Shown: positions 47,362 through 56,026 of the stretch, piece after piece
How positions within the stretch are numbered: position 1 is the first letter of the stretch
How the letters are laid out: every line of letters starts with the position of its first letter
NCBI GenBank assembly: GCA_028823235.1
Contig: JAPKBW010000003.1
Span: 1-64,000, forward strand
Length of the DNA: 64,000 nt
Reading direction: 5' to 3'
Source of the DNA: Longimicrobiales bacterium
Lineage (GTDB): Bacteria > Gemmatimonadota > Gemmatimonadetes > Longimicrobiales > Gaopeijiaceae
Made by a program: the position numbers and the translations under genes
The notes under the pieces: model-generated
What the model saw: the letters and a program-made list of their open reading frames with translations, nothing else
Told to the model about the DNA's origin: nothing
Database searches by the model: none

Positions 47362-48359
47362 TGGCCGCCATCGACACTCCACTTACCCGGGACGCCGGTA
47401 CGGACGTCCCGCTCATCTGTGGTCCCATGTACCCGTGCTCGAACTCCGAGCTCGTGGCGGCCGCCTCTCACGCAGGCGCACTAGGTGTGCTTCAGCCCGT
47501 CACGCTTACGTACGTATTCGGTCAGGACTTCCGCGAAGGGATCCAGAAGATCCGTTCACTCACGGATCGTCCGATCGGAATGAACGCACTCATCGAAGCC
47601 TCTTCGGAGACGTACCTGAAGCGGATGAGCGCATGGATCGACATCGCGCTCGAAGAGGGGGTGAGGTTCTTCATCACATCGCTCGGCAAGCCACAATGGG
47701 TAGTGGACCGGGTTTCTCAAGTCGGGGGCGTCGTCTACCACGACGTCACGGAACGGAAGTGGGCGCAAAAAGCAGTGGACTCCGGCGTTCAGGGTTTGAT
47801 CGCAGTGAACAAACGGGCGGGCGGCCATGCCGGCCCTCTCTCGGCCGAAGCGGTCCTCGACGACGTCGGCGATTTGGGTCTCCCTGTGGTGTGTGCCGGC
47901 GGCATCGCGACTGGCACAGAGTTCGCCGAGGTTCTCCGCATGGGCTACGCTGGCGTCCAGATGGGGACGCGCTTCATTGCGACCAAAGAATGCCAAGCGT
48001 CATCTCCCTACAAGCAGGCCATCGTAGACTCGAAGGAACGGGACATCGTACTGACCGAGCGGCTCACAGGTGTTCCGGTCGCGGTGATCAACACCCCCTA
48101 CGTTCAGCGGCTCGGTCTCCACGCGGGCCCCATCGCCCGACGCATGCTCAAAGGCCGGAAGACGAAGCATCTCATGCGGAGTCTCTTCTGGCTTAGCTCA
48201 GCCCGCACACTCAAGCGCACCGCGCTCGACTCCACGGGCTCCACGGAATACTGGCAGGCCGGTCGATCGGTAGCCCGAATCGACTCGATTGTATCAGCCG
48301 CATCAATCGTTCAGGAATGTGCAGATGCGGTTCGCGCCGACCAAGCTGCTCCCGAATAA
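47361..48359 (+). CDS. Nitronate monooxygenase-like flavoprotein
   Basis: FMN TIM-barrel protein of the 2-nitropropane dioxygenase family, 332 residues. GPMYPCSNSELVAAASHAGA and LGVLQPVT form the N-terminal FMN site. NKRAGGHAGPLSAEAVLDDV matches the AGGHxG phosphate-binding motif, and PVVCAGGIATGTEFAEVL and GVQMGTRFIATKEC complete the barrel. Actual substrate is uncertain; relatives include enoyl reductases and nitronate oxidases. It is coupled to the DUF4442 gene by a TGATG overlap. Confidence 0.87.
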   Translation: MAAIDTPLTRDAGTDVPLICGPMYPCSNSELVAAASHAGALGVLQPVTLTYVFGQDFREGIQKIRSLTDRPIGMNALIEASSETYLKRMSAWIDIALEEGVRFFITSLGKPQWVVDRVSQVGGVVYHDVTERKWAQKAVDSGVQGLIAVNKRAGGHAGPLSAEAVLDDVGDLGLPVVCAGGIATGTEFAEVLRMGYAGVQMGTRFIATKECQASSPYKQAIVDSKERDIVLTERLTGVPVAVINTPYVQRLGLHAGPIARRMLKGRKTKHLMRSLFWLSSARTLKRTALDSTGSTEYWQAGRSVARIDSIVSAASIVQECADAVRADQAAPE

Positions 48360-48393
48360 CTCCCCACGCTTTCCCCGACTTCGGAGAACCACG

Positions 48394-49290
48394 ATGACCC
48401 GATCCTCTCTCTTCGCTGCTGCACTGGCTTTCACATGTGCGACATCGGCCCAGGGCCAGGACGGCTTGAAGGTCTACATCTCGGCTGACATGGAAGGCGT
48501 GGTCGGTGCGGTCACGGGTGATCAGCTCGGACCTACCGGTTTCGAGTACCAGCGCTTTCGCAGATTCATGACGAATGAAGTCAACGCTGCAATCGCTGCG
48601 GCAAGAGAGATGGGTGCCACCGAGATCCTCGTGTCCGACTCACACGGGAACGGCGAGAATCTGCTAATCGAGGAACTCCCCCAGGACATACAGCTCATCC
48701 GCTCGTGGCCTCGCCCCCTCATGATGATGGAGGGGATCGACGAGAGCTTCGATGCCGCGTTCCTCATTGGATACCATGCGAGCACGACGAACATGCGGGG
48801 CGTCCGCGCCCACACGTTCTCAAGTGCGAACCTGACAGCCGTGCGACTGAATGGTATCGAGATGATGGAGGCCAGCGTCAGCGCGGCGATCGCTGGGGAC
48901 TTCGGCGTCCCCATTGTTATGATTTCCGGGGATGACGCAGTGGTCGAGGAGGCGCAGGGACTGATCGGCGACATGGAGGGAGCGGTCACGAAATGGAATC
49001 TCGGATTCCACTCCGCGCGGACGATCATGCCCGAGGCTTCGTATGCCCTAATCGGTGAGCGGGTTCGCGCCGCACTCGGTCGACTGGACGACTTCGAGCC
49101 TTATACCATGAACGGCCCACTCGAACTCGAGATCTCCTTCAAGAACTATATGCCTGCGGAGTTGATGGCGTACCTGCCCAACGTCGACCGAGTCGACGCT
49201 CACACGATTCGCTTTGTGGGCCAGGACATGACCGAGATCTCGAAGTTCATCGAATTCACCACGAGCTACTCCGTCAGTATCACGCCCTGA
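48394..49290 (+). CDS. Secreted M55-family D-aminopeptidase
   Basis: Zinc peptidase of the DppA family, here with a signal peptide (MTRSSLFAAALAFTCATSAQ) absent from the cytoplasmic Bacillus enzyme. GGAG seven bases upstream supports ATG 48394; length 298. Metal-ligand motifs are YISADMEGVVG near residue 30, VSDSHGNGENL, LIGYHAS and MISGDDAVVEEA. It probably releases D-amino acids from short peptides outside the cytoplasm. It fits with the D-aminoacylase-type gene at 40237 as part of a D-amino-acid scavenging theme. Confidence 0.92.
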   Translation: MTRSSLFAAALAFTCATSAQGQDGLKVYISADMEGVVGAVTGDQLGPTGFEYQRFRRFMTNEVNAAIAAAREMGATEILVSDSHGNGENLLIEELPQDIQLIRSWPRPLMMMEGIDESFDAAFLIGYHASTTNMRGVRAHTFSSANLTAVRLNGIEMMEASVSAAIAGDFGVPIVMISGDDAVVEEAQGLIGDMEGAVTKWNLGFHSARTIMPEASYALIGERVRAALGRLDDFEPYTMNGPLELEISFKNYMPAELMAYLPNVDRVDAHTIRFVGQDMTEISKFIEFTTSYSVSITP

Positions 49291-49335
49291 GTGCGGTGGC
49301 CGGTGGGTCTCCGCCGTCTCTCGACCTGAGCAGCA

Positions 49336-49839
49336 CTAAGAAGTGCCCACGGAATCGCTGCGCCGCTCCAGGATGACGGTGTCGCGCCATCGGCCGTCGT
49401 GGAAACGCGCAATCCGATCTCTTCTGCCGAGCACGCGAAAACCGGCCTGCTCGTGGGCTCGGAGGGAGGCGACGTTATCGGGGAAGATGCTCGCCTGAAG
49501 CGTCCAGATCCCGGCAGTCTCGGTTTGGGTAACCAGCTCGGACATGAGGGCCTTGCCCACCCCCTGTCCACGAAAGGCTCCGGCGACATAGACGATGACC
49601 TCGCAGACGCCGGCGTATACCGGGCGCTTTGAGACCGGGCTGACCGCGGCGAACCCTACGACATGTTCACGTCGGGTCGCCACGATACGGCAGGACGGAA
49701 GCCTCGAAGAGTTCCACACGTCCCATTCCGGGACCTCCGTCTCGAAGGTGGCGTCACCTGAGGCGATCCCTTCGCGGTAGATTTCGCGCACGGCCGGCCA
49801 GTCGGCGGCGATGAGGGGCCGGAATTCGAGGTTACTCAC
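49336..49839 (-). CDS. GNAT acetyltransferase, phosphinothricin/methionine-sulfoximine type
   Basis: Acetyl-CoA-dependent N-acetyltransferase of the Pat/Bar/MnaT group. I use the GTG giving VSNLEFRPLIAADWPAVREI, 167 residues; the frame extends 15 codons upstream into the preceding gene. FETEVPEWDVW, EVIVYVAGAFRGQGVGKALM (acetyl-CoA loop) and ASIFPDNVASLRAHEQAGF are typical. Natural substrates of relatives include methionine derivatives. Its start overlaps the end of the small membrane protein gene. Confidence 0.88.
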   Translation of the reverse strand: MSNLEFRPLIAADWPAVREIYREGIASGDATFETEVPEWDVWNSSRLPSCRIVATRREHVVGFAAVSPVSKRPVYAGVCEVIVYVAGAFRGQGVGKALMSELVTQTETAGIWTLQASIFPDNVASLRAHEQAGFRVLGRRDRIARFHDGRWRDTVILERRSDSVGTS

Positions 49840-50098
49840 CGCTCGACTCAGTGACGCCCTCGCGTTCCTCCCCACCCGCCCCATCTGTCGCCCCGCTCTG
49901 ACCGAGTGTCGGGTACTTCCATGCCAAGCGTGCCGCCAGTGGGATCCCTAAAAACATGCCACCTCTCAGCAGCGTCTCGAACTGACCGGGGAGTACCAGT
50001 ACCCGACGAGCCCACTCGGCGACTCCGAGAACCACCCACCCCACGATGAGGTAGACCGTGAGGACCATCACGACCCGGCGGAGCGGTGAGTCTTTCAA
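49832..50098 (-). CDS. Small membrane protein
   Basis: An 88-residue protein from a TTG that overlaps the stop of the alpha/beta hydrolase gene (TTGA, 50095-50098). It has a first membrane segment VLTVYLIVGWVVLGVAEWA and a second around LLRGGMFLGIPLAARLAW, then a short acidic tail. The pattern resembles the two-segment module seen before sensor or TPR domains in related phyla, but here it stands alone. A GTG or ATG ten codons later could also start it. Function unknown. Confidence 0.6.
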   Translation of the reverse strand: MKDSPLRRVVMVLTVYLIVGWVVLGVAEWARRVLVLPGQFETLLRGGMFLGIPLAARLAWKYPTLGQSGATDGAGGEEREGVTESSGE

Positions 50099-51039
50099 CG
50101 AAGTGTGGCGAAGCAGCAGGCGATCGCCTGCTGCAGTGCCTCGCGATCTTCGAGGTACGGAAAGTGACCGGTGTTCAACGACTCGAACGACCCGACCGGG
50201 AGCGCTTCGGCCAACTCCCGACTCATGTCGAGCGGCGGCGCGTCGTGTCGACCATGCAGGACGAGCGTCGGAGTTCGAACACCAGCCAGGCGATCCCACC
50301 AGTCTATCGGTGGCGCGAGGCTGGCCCCCAGAAGTGCCGCGACGTCCTGTCCATTGCGGGCTGTGGCGCCAGCAAGATCCAGGTTCAGCTCGTCGATCTT
50401 ATCGCGGTCGCGCAGTACCTGTCTGAACGCGACGCGATAGACCTGCCCAAGGGTCGCAGGGTCGCGAGCCTGAAACGCCTCGCTTCCGGTGAGATCGGCC
50501 ATCTCTGTTCGGTCTTCTGCTCGCGAACGTGATCGCTGCCGTTCTGCGGTCTGGTCCTGAAGCCGCTGTCCTGGTTCAACCGGGTTCATGAGGATGAGCG
50601 CGTGCAGGTTGTCCGGAAACCGTATGACGTACTCGAGTCCGATCAACGCTCCAAACCAGTGAGCAAGGACCGTGACCTGATCGTAGCCGAGCGTGAGCCG
50701 AAGCTGCTTGATGTCGCCCACGAAGGCGTCGAGGTTGATCGCGTCTGCGGTCACATCCGCCGTCGACCGACCGGTGCCCCGCTGGTCGTAGTAGACGAGT
50801 GAGTTCTGGTTCGCGAGTACGTCCAGGCCGGGTCGAGGATAGTTGTGATCAAGCCCGGGACCCCCGTGCACCAGAATAATCGGGGCGCCAGTGCCTACGA
50901 CCTCGTAGAAAATCCGGGCATCGTCCAGGCTGAACATGCCCTGTGCCGAGCGTTGTGCCTCTGCCGCATCGGGTCGCGGGAGGACGGCGCAGGCGCAGAT
51001 CACGGGGATCAGCACCCAGGTGCGAAAAAAACTTCTCAA
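50095..51039 (-). CDS. Secreted proline-iminopeptidase-like alpha/beta hydrolase lacking the nucleophile
   Basis: Exported alpha/beta-hydrolase-fold protein of 314 residues with signal peptide FRTWVLIPVICACAVLPRPD and cleavage near AEAQ. The oxyanion motif VHGGPGLDHN and YYDQRGTGRS match proline iminopeptidases. The acid (VLHGRHDAPP) and His (NTGHFPYLED) are present. The nucleophile elbow reads VLAHWFGALIG, where HSxG is expected: the serine is replaced by tryptophan (TGG). If correct, the protein cannot act as a serine hydrolase and may bind ligands instead. Confidence 0.87.
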   Translation of the reverse strand: MRSFFRTWVLIPVICACAVLPRPDAAEAQRSAQGMFSLDDARIFYEVVGTGAPIILVHGGPGLDHNYPRPGLDVLANQNSLVYYDQRGTGRSTADVTADAINLDAFVGDIKQLRLTLGYDQVTVLAHWFGALIGLEYVIRFPDNLHALILMNPVEPGQRLQDQTAERQRSRSRAEDRTEMADLTGSEAFQARDPATLGQVYRVAFRQVLRDRDKIDELNLDLAGATARNGQDVAALLGASLAPPIDWWDRLAGVRTPTLVLHGRHDAPPLDMSRELAEALPVGSFESLNTGHFPYLEDREALQQAIACCFATLR

Positions 51040-51116
51040 ACGGGCCCTCCCTCTCCATCAAGGTTGAACGTCATGAACGGACAAAGTAGCCCTTCCGACC
51101 GCCCTGACCGCAAACC

Positions 51117-51281
51117 CTACTCAAGCCCGAGACGCGCGAGCGGGTTGGTGCGAGCCGCATCGGCGGGGAACAGCACGCCGGCGAGAAGGGCCGCAGCACA
51201 TGCGCCAACCCCTGCGTTAAGTAACGTACCTGGGTCCCCGCCGGTGACCTCGAACACGAGCGAGCGGATGAGGTTCGCCGC
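51117..51281 (-). pseudogene. C-terminal fragment of an ADOP/MacB-type ABC transporter permease
   Basis: A minus-strand frame of about 54 codons without a start, bounded upstream by an in-frame TAG. It encodes NLIRSLVFEVTGGDPGTLL, a hydrophobic segment CAAALLAGVLFP and a final AARTNPLARLGLE. This is the characteristic end of FtsX-like permeases (usually ARRATRVDPMVALRYE). The rest of the gene is gone. It lies between the dead hydrolase and the efflux operon. Confidence 0.7.
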
Positions 51282-51376
51282 CTAGAGGTTAGCGATCACT
51301 CCAAACCCGCTGGCTCACGAAACGCACTACGCCGAGCCAGGCCGCACCGAATAGAGGCTCTCTAGCCCGGGAACGG

Positions 51377-54300
51377 TTAACTCGCCTCAGGCTGCGGCAC
51401 GGACGCCAGAGGCAGAGCTGGCCGACCCCGGACGGGCGCGTCCGCCCGGACCACCAACTCGGCGGCGGACTCGGTCGATTCGCCCTTGTCGTAGACGAAG
51501 TACTTTTTGAACAGGTCGGAGAAGTCATCGACCAGCGAGTACATCACCGGCACCAGAATCAACGTCAGGAAGGTCGCAAACAGGATTCCGGCGATGATCG
51601 CGACCGCCATCGGTCCCCACCACGCGGCCTGCTGACCACCCCAGTAGACATCCGGGTTGAGTGTGCTGTAGAGCCCGAAGAAGTCAAAATTCAGACCAAT
51701 CGCCAGTGGGACCATGCCGAGTGCCGTCGTCAGCGCGGTCAATACGACAGGCCGCAGACGGGTCTTCCCGCCCACAACCAGCGCCTCACGCCGATTCATG
51801 CCGTCACGATTTCTCAGAATGTCGATGTAGTCGATCAAGATGATCGCGTTGTTCACCACAATCCCAGCGAGGGAGATGATGCCAACACCGGTGTTGATGA
51901 TTCCGAACGGCATCCGGAAAATCATAAGACCGATCAGAACGCCTGCCGTCGACATGATGACCGACGTCAGGATGATGATCGGCTTGATGACCGAGTTGAA
52001 CTGACTGATCAAGATGAAGCCGATGAGCATGAGGGCAGTCAGGAAGGCTCCACTGAGGAACGCAGTGGCCTCGTCCTGGTCCTGCGACTGCCCTGAATAG
52101 CGCATGGTGTAGCCAGGTGGCAGCGTTTCACCATAGCCGGCAAGTGTCGACTGAACCTCAGCCAATACATCGTTGTTCGCGTACCCGGCCGCCACGTTGG
52201 ACGTGATGGTGGCCATCCGAGTCTGATCTTTCCGACGGATTGAGCCGGCGCCTTCCTCGACATCCCATGATGCCACGGCCACGAGCGGCACTTGAACACC
52301 GCCCTCGGCCATGACCGTCAGTTCTCGCAACCCTTCGAGCTCATCTCGGTACTCCGGAGCCAGTCGCACGATGATGTCGTACTCGTCGTTTCCGGTCCGA
52401 TACTTGGCCGCCTCCATGCCGTTGATGGCTCCTCGGATGGCCATTCCGATCTTCTGAGAATTCAGGTCATACAGCGCGGCCTTCTCGCGATCGACCTCAA
52501 CCGACAACTCCGGACGAGCCGCGTCCATATCGCTATCGAGACCCGCCAACTTCGGATAGACCGGCGCACCTTCGAGGATCGACATGACATCATCGGACAT
52601 CTGCTTCAACTGATCGCCATCCTCACCGATAAGCTCGATACTGACCGGGGCACCCTGGACAGGGCCGTCCTCGACCTTACCCACCGTGATCGTAGCACCG
52701 GCTATTTGAGTCCCGATCGTCGCCTGCATATTCGCAAGCGTCTCGAAGGCGTTCTGTTCTCTGTCTTGGAAGTCGATGAGTGAGATCGTCACTCGCCCGC
52801 CCTCTGGGCCGGAGGGCCCGCCGCCCATGGGATTGCCGCCGCCGCCGCCGCCGCCGGCGACTGCAACGATTGATTCCCAGTCACTCCGGCCAGCAACTTG
52901 AGAAAGCTCCGCCTCGATGCGGCGCACGATTGAGTCCGTCACGGCTGCTCGGGTGCCTACGGGTGTCTCTACGTCCACCAGGAGCTGCGGCGGAGGCATG
53001 TCTTCTGGGAAGTACTCCAATCCATTCCCCAGAGGTGTCGCCAGATAGATCGCGAACGTCGCGATGAACGCGACGACCGTCATCCCGATCAAAGCTGCTC
53101 GATGCCCGAGCGACCATCGAATGCTCACCTCGTACCCGTCCATCAGGCGAGGAAGGAAACGATCCTGGAACCACCGTCCTGCTCGCGCCAGCACGAAGTG
53201 GTGCAGGAGCCACAACCCCACGATGGTGGCCGCCAGCATCCCTCCCGTCACCGGGTTGGCGTTAGTCGTGGTCATGAAAAAGATCACCGCCCCGACCAGC
53301 AGGGTCACACGTGCGGGCTTCGTCAGCGGTTCAGGCGGGGTGCCGTCGACCCGCATCAGCATGCCGCACAGTGTTGGTACGATGACGAGTGCCACGAAGA
53401 GTGAACTCGTCAGCGTGACCATAAGCGTCTTGGGCATGAAGCCCATGAACTCGCCGACTTGTCCCGGCCAGAACAGAAGCGGTGCAAACGCCGCCAGTGT
53501 AGTCGCGGTAGCCGCGATAATCGGGAGGGCGACTTCACCCGTCGCCTTCTTCGCAGCGGTCTTTCGATCCCACCCTTCTTCCAGATACCTGTAGATGTTC
53601 TCGACCACTACAATCGCGTTATCGACCAGCATGCCCAGCGCGAGAATCAAGCTGAACAGCACGATCATGTTCATCGACAAACCCATCACCTTCAACACTA
53701 TGAAGGAGAGGAACATCGACGCCGGAATCGAGACCGCTACGAACATCGAAGTGCTCGCACCCAAGAAGAAGAACAACACCCCGACGATCAAAATCAGACC
53801 ACTGATGATATTGTTCTCCAGGCTCGAAACCATCTCCTCGATCTGTTCGGACTGATCGGATGTGATCTCGATTCTCGTCGTTGGCGGCAGTACCGCCCCC
53901 ATCGCCTCGACTTCCGCCCGAATCGCAGCTGACGTCTCGATGATGTTCTCACCACCGCGCTTTATCACGTCGAGCGTCACGACGGAGCGACCACCCATCC
54001 GTGCAAAATTCTCGCGCTCGGCAAAGCCGAAGTCGACACTCGCCACGTCACGCACGTAGATCGGACGTCCGTCCTGGGTCGTGACGACGAGCTCTTCGAT
54101 GAGCGATGGATCCTCGAACTCCCCGTCGACTCGGACGAGGTATTTCGTGTCGCCCACGTCGATGGATCCACCGGGGATGTTCACGTTCTCGTTTCGGATC
54201 GCGTCGATCACGTCCTGTAGAGCGACGCCATAGTAGTTCATCTTCGACAGATCGACGTCGACCTTCACTTCACGCTCCAGTCCCCCGCGAAGATCTGCGC

Positions 54301-54877
54301 GCAAGACTGCTGGGAGCGTCTCCAGTCGATCCTGCAGGTCCTCGGCAAGTTCCTTGAGTCGGACCAGTCCGTACTCACCGGACAGGTTCACCTGAAGGAC
54401 CGGAATCTCCGAGAAATTGAACTCCACGATGCTCGGTTCTTCCGAGTCCTGCGGGAGGTCGGATTTCGCCAGGTCGACCTTCTCACGAACCTTGGCCAGC
54501 GCCTCGTCGAGATTCACAGTCGCCTCGAACTCCGCGACCACGCTCGAGTAGCCTTCGACCGAAGTAGACGTCAGTTCCTTGATCTCACTGATCGTCGACA
54601 GGTCTTCCTCGATCACGCGCGTGACCTGGCTCTCCACGTCGGCGGGCGATACGCCGGGATAGACCGTGTTGACCGCGATGATCGGAATCGCGAGTTCAGG
54701 AAACGACTCTTTCGGGGTGGACCGGTACGCGAAGCTCCCCATGAGTACGATGATGAAAAGGAGCACGACGATCGAGGTCCTGTGATCGACGGCAAAGCTC
54801 GTCAGTCGGAATTCCTTGAAGTCCTCGAGAACTCCACGTTCGACATGGTCGCGGGAGCCATTCTCATCGTTGGTCAT
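51377..54877 (-). CDS. RND-family efflux permease (AcrB/HAE1-like)
   Basis: Inner-membrane proton-driven pump of a tripartite efflux system. The 1166 residues show an N-terminal membrane segment and YPGVSPADVESQVTRVIE with paired porter domains. Two six-segment membrane blocks follow, with LGMLVDNAIVVVENIYRYLE (the first Asp of the usual DD pair is kept, the second is Asn) and LAGIVVNNAIILIDY in the second half. A seven-glycine run with NPMGGGPSGPEGG lies in the second porter half. It ends in an extra cytoplasmic tail of about 40 residues. It follows its adaptor gene with one base between. Confidence 0.95.
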   Translation of the reverse strand: MTNDENGSRDHVERGVLEDFKEFRLTSFAVDHRTSIVVLLFIIVLMGSFAYRSTPKESFPELAIPIIAVNTVYPGVSPADVESQVTRVIEEDLSTISEIKELTSTSVEGYSSVVAEFEATVNLDEALAKVREKVDLAKSDLPQDSEEPSIVEFNFSEIPVLQVNLSGEYGLVRLKELAEDLQDRLETLPAVLRADLRGGLEREVKVDVDLSKMNYYGVALQDVIDAIRNENVNIPGGSIDVGDTKYLVRVDGEFEDPSLIEELVVTTQDGRPIYVRDVASVDFGFAERENFARMGGRSVVTLDVIKRGGENIIETSAAIRAEVEAMGAVLPPTTRIEITSDQSEQIEEMVSSLENNIISGLILIVGVLFFFLGASTSMFVAVSIPASMFLSFIVLKVMGLSMNMIVLFSLILALGMLVDNAIVVVENIYRYLEEGWDRKTAAKKATGEVALPIIAATATTLAAFAPLLFWPGQVGEFMGFMPKTLMVTLTSSLFVALVIVPTLCGMLMRVDGTPPEPLTKPARVTLLVGAVIFFMTTTNANPVTGGMLAATIVGLWLLHHFVLARAGRWFQDRFLPRLMDGYEVSIRWSLGHRAALIGMTVVAFIATFAIYLATPLGNGLEYFPEDMPPPQLLVDVETPVGTRAAVTDSIVRRIEAELSQVAGRSDWESIVAVAGGGGGGGNPMGGGPSGPEGGRVTISLIDFQDREQNAFETLANMQATIGTQIAGATITVGKVEDGPVQGAPVSIELIGEDGDQLKQMSDDVMSILEGAPVYPKLAGLDSDMDAARPELSVEVDREKAALYDLNSQKIGMAIRGAINGMEAAKYRTGNDEYDIIVRLAPEYRDELEGLRELTVMAEGGVQVPLVAVASWDVEEGAGSIRRKDQTRMATITSNVAAGYANNDVLAEVQSTLAGYGETLPPGYTMRYSGQSQDQDEATAFLSGAFLTALMLIGFILISQFNSVIKPIIILTSVIMSTAGVLIGLMIFRMPFGIINTGVGIISLAGIVVNNAIILIDYIDILRNRDGMNRREALVVGGKTRLRPVVLTALTTALGMVPLAIGLNFDFFGLYSTLNPDVYWGGQQAAWWGPMAVAIIAGILFATFLTLILVPVMYSLVDDFSDLFKKYFVYDKGESTESAAELVVRADAPVRGRPALPLASVPQPEAS
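52835..52856. repeat. GCC trinucleotide repeat in the RND gene
   Basis: Seven near-perfect GCC units on the plus strand encode the poly-glycine run in the periplasmic part of the pump. Slippage here would change glycine number without shifting frame. Confidence 0.85.
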
Positions 54878-54878
54878 G

Positions 54879-55958
54879 TCAGCCCCCCTGGTTCGCGACG
54901 ACGTTCACGCGATCTCCGTTCGCTACCGACTTCTGACCGACTACCACGAGTTGCTCCCCAGCCACAAGACCGTCCTCAACCACGACCAGGTTCCGGCGCG
55001 TAGGCCCCAGGATGACGCCGCGGACCTCGGCGACCATGTGGCCACCCTGCTCAATCGCGACATACACCACGTATCCGTCTTCGACGCGCAATAATGCGTC
55101 CTGCGGTACGACGATGGCCTCAGCGACCTCCTGGCGGGTAATCGCCATGTTGCCGACCATCTGTGGCTTGATCGAATGGTCCTGGTTCGGCACCTCAATC
55201 TCGATTGGGAATGTCCGGCTGCGCGGATCGATCGATGCGCCGACATAGCGAATTGGCGCGGCATATACCTCCGTACCCACCGCTTCGAAGACCAGTTGAG
55301 CCCGGGCCCCCACGTGCACGTCCGTCGCGTAGCGCTCGGGCACGCCAGCGAAGACCTTGATCGGGTCGAGGTCCACAAGACGACCCACCGTTTTCCCTGG
55401 ACCCACCATCGTGCCCACATCGACATGCCGCTCGTCAAGGATGCCCGCAAAGGGTGCTCGGACGACCGTCCGGGCGAGCCGCTCTTCCAACCCCTGAAGC
55501 GTGGCGGCCGCCTGTTCCGCCCCGAACTTCTCTTCGAGATAGGCGATCTCAGATCCGACTTGCTCTTCCTCGAACAGACGCTTTCGACGCTCCCATGTCT
55601 GCTGGGCCAGCTGCGCCGCGGAGGAGGCCTGATTTACTTGGGCCTGGAGCACTCGATTGTCGATTTTTGCGATGCGATCCCCTGCACCGACGCGATCCCC
55701 TCGGTCCACATAAATGCGGACGATACGGCCGGTCTCTTCTGCCTCAAGCATGACGTCCTGATTGGCCATCGCGACCGAGGTGAGGCGAATTTCCTCCACG
55801 AACGTCTCGGTCGCGATCAGTGCGACTTCGACGTTGATCACTCGGACGAACTCCTCGCTCGCAGCAACGTCGTCCGCCGAGTCAGCCTGCGCTGACCCGC
55901 AACCCGCCAGAACCAAGAGGGCCCCGACCACCAGCACATTTATCGCTCTGCTTCTCAT
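54879..55958 (-). CDS. RND efflux periplasmic adaptor lipoprotein
   Basis: Membrane-fusion protein that links the RND pump to TolC. I start at the ATG giving MRSRAINVLVVGALLVLAGC, a lipobox with Cys20; GGAG nine bases upstream supports it. The frame to 56030 adds 24 residues without signal character. The 359 residues contain a barrel-sandwich half GRIVRIYVDRGDRVGAGDRI, a helical hairpin, and VRAPFAGILDERHVDVGTMV closing the lipoyl-like domain. It is the third gene of tetR-tolC-MFP-RND. Confidence 0.94.
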   Translation of the reverse strand: MRSRAINVLVVGALLVLAGCGSAQADSADDVAASEEFVRVINVEVALIATETFVEEIRLTSVAMANQDVMLEAEETGRIVRIYVDRGDRVGAGDRIAKIDNRVLQAQVNQASSAAQLAQQTWERRKRLFEEEQVGSEIAYLEEKFGAEQAAATLQGLEERLARTVVRAPFAGILDERHVDVGTMVGPGKTVGRLVDLDPIKVFAGVPERYATDVHVGARAQLVFEAVGTEVYAAPIRYVGASIDPRSRTFPIEIEVPNQDHSIKPQMVGNMAITRQEVAEAIVVPQDALLRVEDGYVVYVAIEQGGHMVAEVRGVILGPTRRNLVVVEDGLVAGEQLVVVGQKSVANGDRVNVVANQGG

Positions 55959-56026
55959 GTCGAACATCTCCGCGTTCATCCCCATCACAGTCCACATCGC
56001 CACACGTTGGTCGTCGTTGGTATTCA

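Noticed and set aside
47291-48196. Second plus-strand frame overlapping the nitronate-monooxygenase-like gene
   Set aside because: Arg/Gly/His-rich out-of-frame translation of the real gene.
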